From: Treponema sp.
Lineage (GTDB): Bacteria; Spirochaetota; Spirochaetia; Treponematales; Breznakiellaceae
Direction of reading: 5' to 3'
Assembly: GCA_031263265.1 (NCBI GenBank)
Contig: JAISGE010000190.1
Span: forward strand, 1 to 7,884
DNA length: 7,884 nucleotides
Positions 6,321 to 7,884 of the stretch are shown in pieces; positions within the stretch are counted from its first letter, which is position 1; every line of letters starts with the position of its first letter. The notes under the pieces are model-generated. The model did no database searches. It was not told the DNA's origin and saw only the letters and a program-made list of their open reading frames with translations. Both the position numbers and the translations under genes were made by a program.

Positions 6321-6344
6321 ACAAAAATACTCAGGTATTTTTGT
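6321..6344 (+). other. Perfect 10-bp AU-rich hairpin upstream of the leader ORF
   Basis: ACAAAAATAC (6321-6330) and GTATTTTTGT (6335-6344) are exact inverted repeats around a TCAG loop. The T-run lies inside the 3' arm and no T-tract follows, so it is a poor intrinsic terminator. It ends 9 bases before the Shine-Dalgarno of the leader ORF, where it could shape access to that site. Confidence 0.6.
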
Positions 6345-6365
6345 TACAGTACCAGGGGGAAAATC

Positions 6366-6494
6366 ATGTCTTTGCCTTTGAATGGTAGACAGGGCGGTGG
6401 TACCGCACACAAACTCGTGTATTGTTTTCAAGACTCTCCTTATGTTTCCTGTTTTTGGTTTAGTCTACTGGAGACCAAAACTGCTTCTGTGTAA
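6366..6494 (+). CDS. Candidate 42-residue leader peptide
   Basis: The ORF begins with ATG at 6366, preceded by a strong Shine-Dalgarno AGGGGGA (6354-6360) at ideal spacing, and ends with TAA at 6492-6494. The peptide starts MSLPLNGRQGGG, ends LLETKTASV and matches no family I know. It has no clear signal peptide, membrane segment or codon run. Its stop codon lies in the loop of the TCTGT/ACAGA hairpin and 5 bases before the 5' arm of a terminator-like hairpin, so a terminating ribosome would cover that arm. Position and ribosome-binding site suggest a regulatory leader peptide, but the ORF is short and chance cannot be excluded. Confidence 0.4.
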   Translation: MSLPLNGRQGGGTAHKLVYCFQDSPYVSCFWFSLLETKTASV

Positions 6495-6498
6495 CAAC

Positions 6499-6577
6499 AG
6501 AGCGTCAAGGCTTCTATCGCTTATGTTTCGCGGCGTAGGGGATGAGGCCAAGACGCTCTTTATTTATATTTTTTTAA
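6499..6577 (+). terminator. Intrinsic terminator-like hairpin in the leader (putative attenuator)
   Basis: AGAGCGTC (6499-6506) pairs perfectly with GACGCTCT (6552-6559). Inside, GGC (6509-6511) pairs with GCC (6547-6549), and CTA-t-CGC can pair with GCG-TAG near the loop. The closing stem is followed by a T-rich tract with seven Ts in a row (6569-6575). The hairpin sits 135 bases before the lipoprotein start, so it would stop transcription before that gene. Its 5' arm overlaps the 3' arm of the TCTGT/ACAGA hairpin (6486-6501), so the two structures compete. Confidence 0.6.
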
Positions 6578-6693
6578 GCGTAGTACAACAAAGTCTGATT
6601 TCACCTTTTGTCCTGTAAGACGCATGAACGTTGTTTCGTGTACGGGGTGAAACAGGGGTAAGTACAATATCCAACAATTAGAAGGAAGGTAGA

Positions 6694-7884
6694 ATGAAAC
6701 AGCGGGTAGTAAGGGTTTATGGGTGGCTGTACCTCATGGTAGCAGTCTTGTTTTTTGTGGGGTGTCCAACGGATTCAGATGATGATGGGGATGCAGCGAC
6801 GCCGATTATTAGCGATAGCAGCCAGCTTAAGGATGCAACGTATGAGATGGACGCGGAGGATGTTACGCCCCTTTCAGTGGTAGCAACAATTACGGACGGC
6901 GGTGTCTTAACGTATCAATGGTACGTGAGTACCGGTGAGGAGGTACCTGGTACGCCGCTTCCTTCTCAGGCCCCCCACACCAGCTATATTCCCTCTACCG
7001 ATACTATAGGAATTCGATGGTATTATGTGGAAGTTACCAACACAAATACCAAAGTAACCGGTAAACAGACCGTGACAACGGTCGGCAAAAAGGTACAGAT
7101 TGAGATAACCAGCAAGGAGGAAGCCGTTTTTGGTGAGACAGGCGCGTCGGTATACGATCTGGACGGTAAGCCCTTTACGGGAAATTACACGGTTAATGTG
7201 CGTTTTCTCAATGCGAATGGCAAGAAAAGAGACGTGAAAGTAGGAACTATTGAGGATGGCAAACTCACGTTCGCTATTTTCCAGTCACTGTTGCCTAATG
7301 AAGACGAACTGGTGCCTTATCCTGCTATGTCGGGCATAACCATGACTCCTTCAGACTTAAAAGTCGCGCATTGGGAGTTCTGTTTAACCGGGACGGATGC
7401 GGCTGCGGCGACGCTGGGTCTTGAGTACAGGAAAGCCGATCAATCTATTATGGGAAGTTACGGAAGATCCTGTCAGTATTTTTCATCTGATGCAACCATA
7501 ACCGGGAGCGTTTCAGATGGAGATGAAGGGATGACGTTCACCATGTCTTTGCAAATCGACGCAAAAAAGGGGTGGAACAGGACTTATGAAGTTTTGAAGA
7601 TGTTAGAGAAAGGAATAGAATCCAGTATGACTACAAGCTCAAGCGGAATTCCGTCTGACTGCCAATGGTCTTTCCGTAATCTTTCAGAGGATTTTAGGGA
7701 TACTGAAACGCCGTCGTATGTGAAAGAAGGGGAAATTATCTTTCAAGTTGATAGTAGTAATGGACCGCGGTTCTTTTCCCTAAGCACCGGTGAATGGGTT
7801 GATGCATCGGAGGCAGCAAGCAAAAACTGGGATCTTGCATTTCAGCGTATGCGAAAAATCTATACCAATAGCGGCACCTCTGCA
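6694..7884 (+). CDS. Lipoprotein with Ig-like and HmuY-like domains (3' end cut by window)
   Basis: The frame is open from ATG 6694 to the window end (397 codons) with a strong ribosome-binding site AGAAGGAAGG. Residues 1-24 form a lipoprotein signal: basic start, hydrophobic WLYLMVAVLFF, lipobox FVGC with C24. An acidic linker (DSDDDGD) follows. Residues about 55-130 resemble a bacterial Ig-like repeat (TYQWYVS..., then a tyrosine-rich WYYVEVTNT). A middle part (about 135-340) is unrecognised. The last visible residues (about 345-397, with NWDLAFQRMRKIYTNSGTSA at the end) match the start of the HmuY domain (pattern WDLAF.R..I.TN.G). HmuY proteins are surface lipoproteins that capture heme and hand it to a TonB-dependent receptor. 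Control by a cobalamin riboswitch suggests that this one may bind a corrinoid instead. The ligand cannot be read from the fragment. Confidence 0.85.
   Translation, partial: MKQRVVRVYGWLYLMVAVLFFVGCPTDSDDDGDAATPIISDSSQLKDATYEMDAEDVTPLSVVATITDGGVLTYQWYVSTGEEVPGTPLPSQAPHTSYIPSTDTIGIRWYYVEVTNTNTKVTGKQTVTTVGKKVQIEITSKEEAVFGETGASVYDLDGKPFTGNYTVNVRFLNANGKKRDVKVGTIEDGKLTFAIFQSLLPNEDELVPYPAMSGITMTPSDLKVAHWEFCLTGTDAAAATLGLEYRKADQSIMGSYGRSCQYFSSDATITGSVSDGDEGMTFTMSLQIDAKKGWNRTYEVLKMLEKGIESSMTTSSSGIPSDCQWSFRNLSEDFRDTETPSYVKEGEIIFQVDSSNGPRFFSLSTGEWVDASEAASKNWDLAFQRMRKIYTNSGTSA

Larger units (their letters stand above)
6242..6693 (+). other. Long structured leader between riboswitch and lipoprotein gene
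   Basis: About 450 bases separate the riboswitch from the lipoprotein start. They are rich in inverted repeats: ACAAAAATAC/GTATTTTTGT (6321-6344), GCGGT/ACCGC (6394-6406), ACAC/GTGT (6407-6420), TTTTGGT/ACCAAAA (6453-6480), TCTGT/ACAGA (6486-6501), AGAGCGTC/GACGCTCT (6499-6559), TTTCACC/GGTGAAA (6599-6652) and, nested in that, CATGAA/TTCGTG (6623-6640). A T8 run lies at 6250-6257. One short ORF with a strong ribosome-binding site is present. No large protein family is recognised. Confidence 0.7.

Noticed and set aside
6382..6618. A 78-codon plus-strand frame in the leader.
   Set aside because: No ribosome-binding site at its ATG, it runs straight through the terminator-like hairpin and T-tract, and its composition follows the AT-rich structured DNA. 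The overlapping 42-codon frame has the better start signal.

Overview
The window most likely comes from a spirochete related to Treponema, probably one from an insect gut. That is an inference from gene content: a polyprenyl synthetase / bifunctional nuclease / LysM-M23 operon, an Ig-like plus HmuY-like lipoprotein, moderate base composition, and IS1 and type I-C CRISPR debris. No rRNA or marker gene fixes the taxon.

Bases 1-800 are an accessory graveyard. They hold the 3' end of a HI1420-family antitoxin gene cut by the window edge, a GC-rich imperfect repeat block, one orphan type I-C-like CRISPR repeat whose last 9 bases have become a four-copy tandem repeat, a short direct repeat that looks like transposon-end debris, and a truncated IS1-type insA on the minus strand. 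The cas genes, the antitoxin's toxin partner and the IS1 catalytic part (insB) are not in the window.

Bases 802-5344 hold four housekeeping genes read on the minus strand in the order polyprenyl synthetase, bifunctional nuclease (BFN), LysM/M23 peptidase, hflX. The first two overlap by 8 bases or are separated by one, depending on the BFN start. The peptidase follows 54 bases later and hflX 168 bases after that. On the plus strand, rlmE (23S rRNA 2'-O-methyltransferase) diverges from the synthetase across a 50-base gap.

Bases 6025-7884 are the most interesting part. A consensus-like promoter sits 20 bases after rlmE and drives a cobalamin riboswitch. About 450 further bases of hairpin-rich leader follow, containing a 42-codon ORF with a strong Shine-Dalgarno. 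Its stop codon lies 5 bases before the 5' arm of an intrinsic terminator-like hairpin. Beyond that is a lipoprotein gene, open at the window end, with a lipobox, an Ig-like segment and the start of a HmuY-like domain. HmuY proteins are known for heme capture, but B12 control suggests corrinoid capture here. The leader looks like a two-layer switch, with the riboswitch gating the small ORF and its translation gating the terminator. That model is inference.
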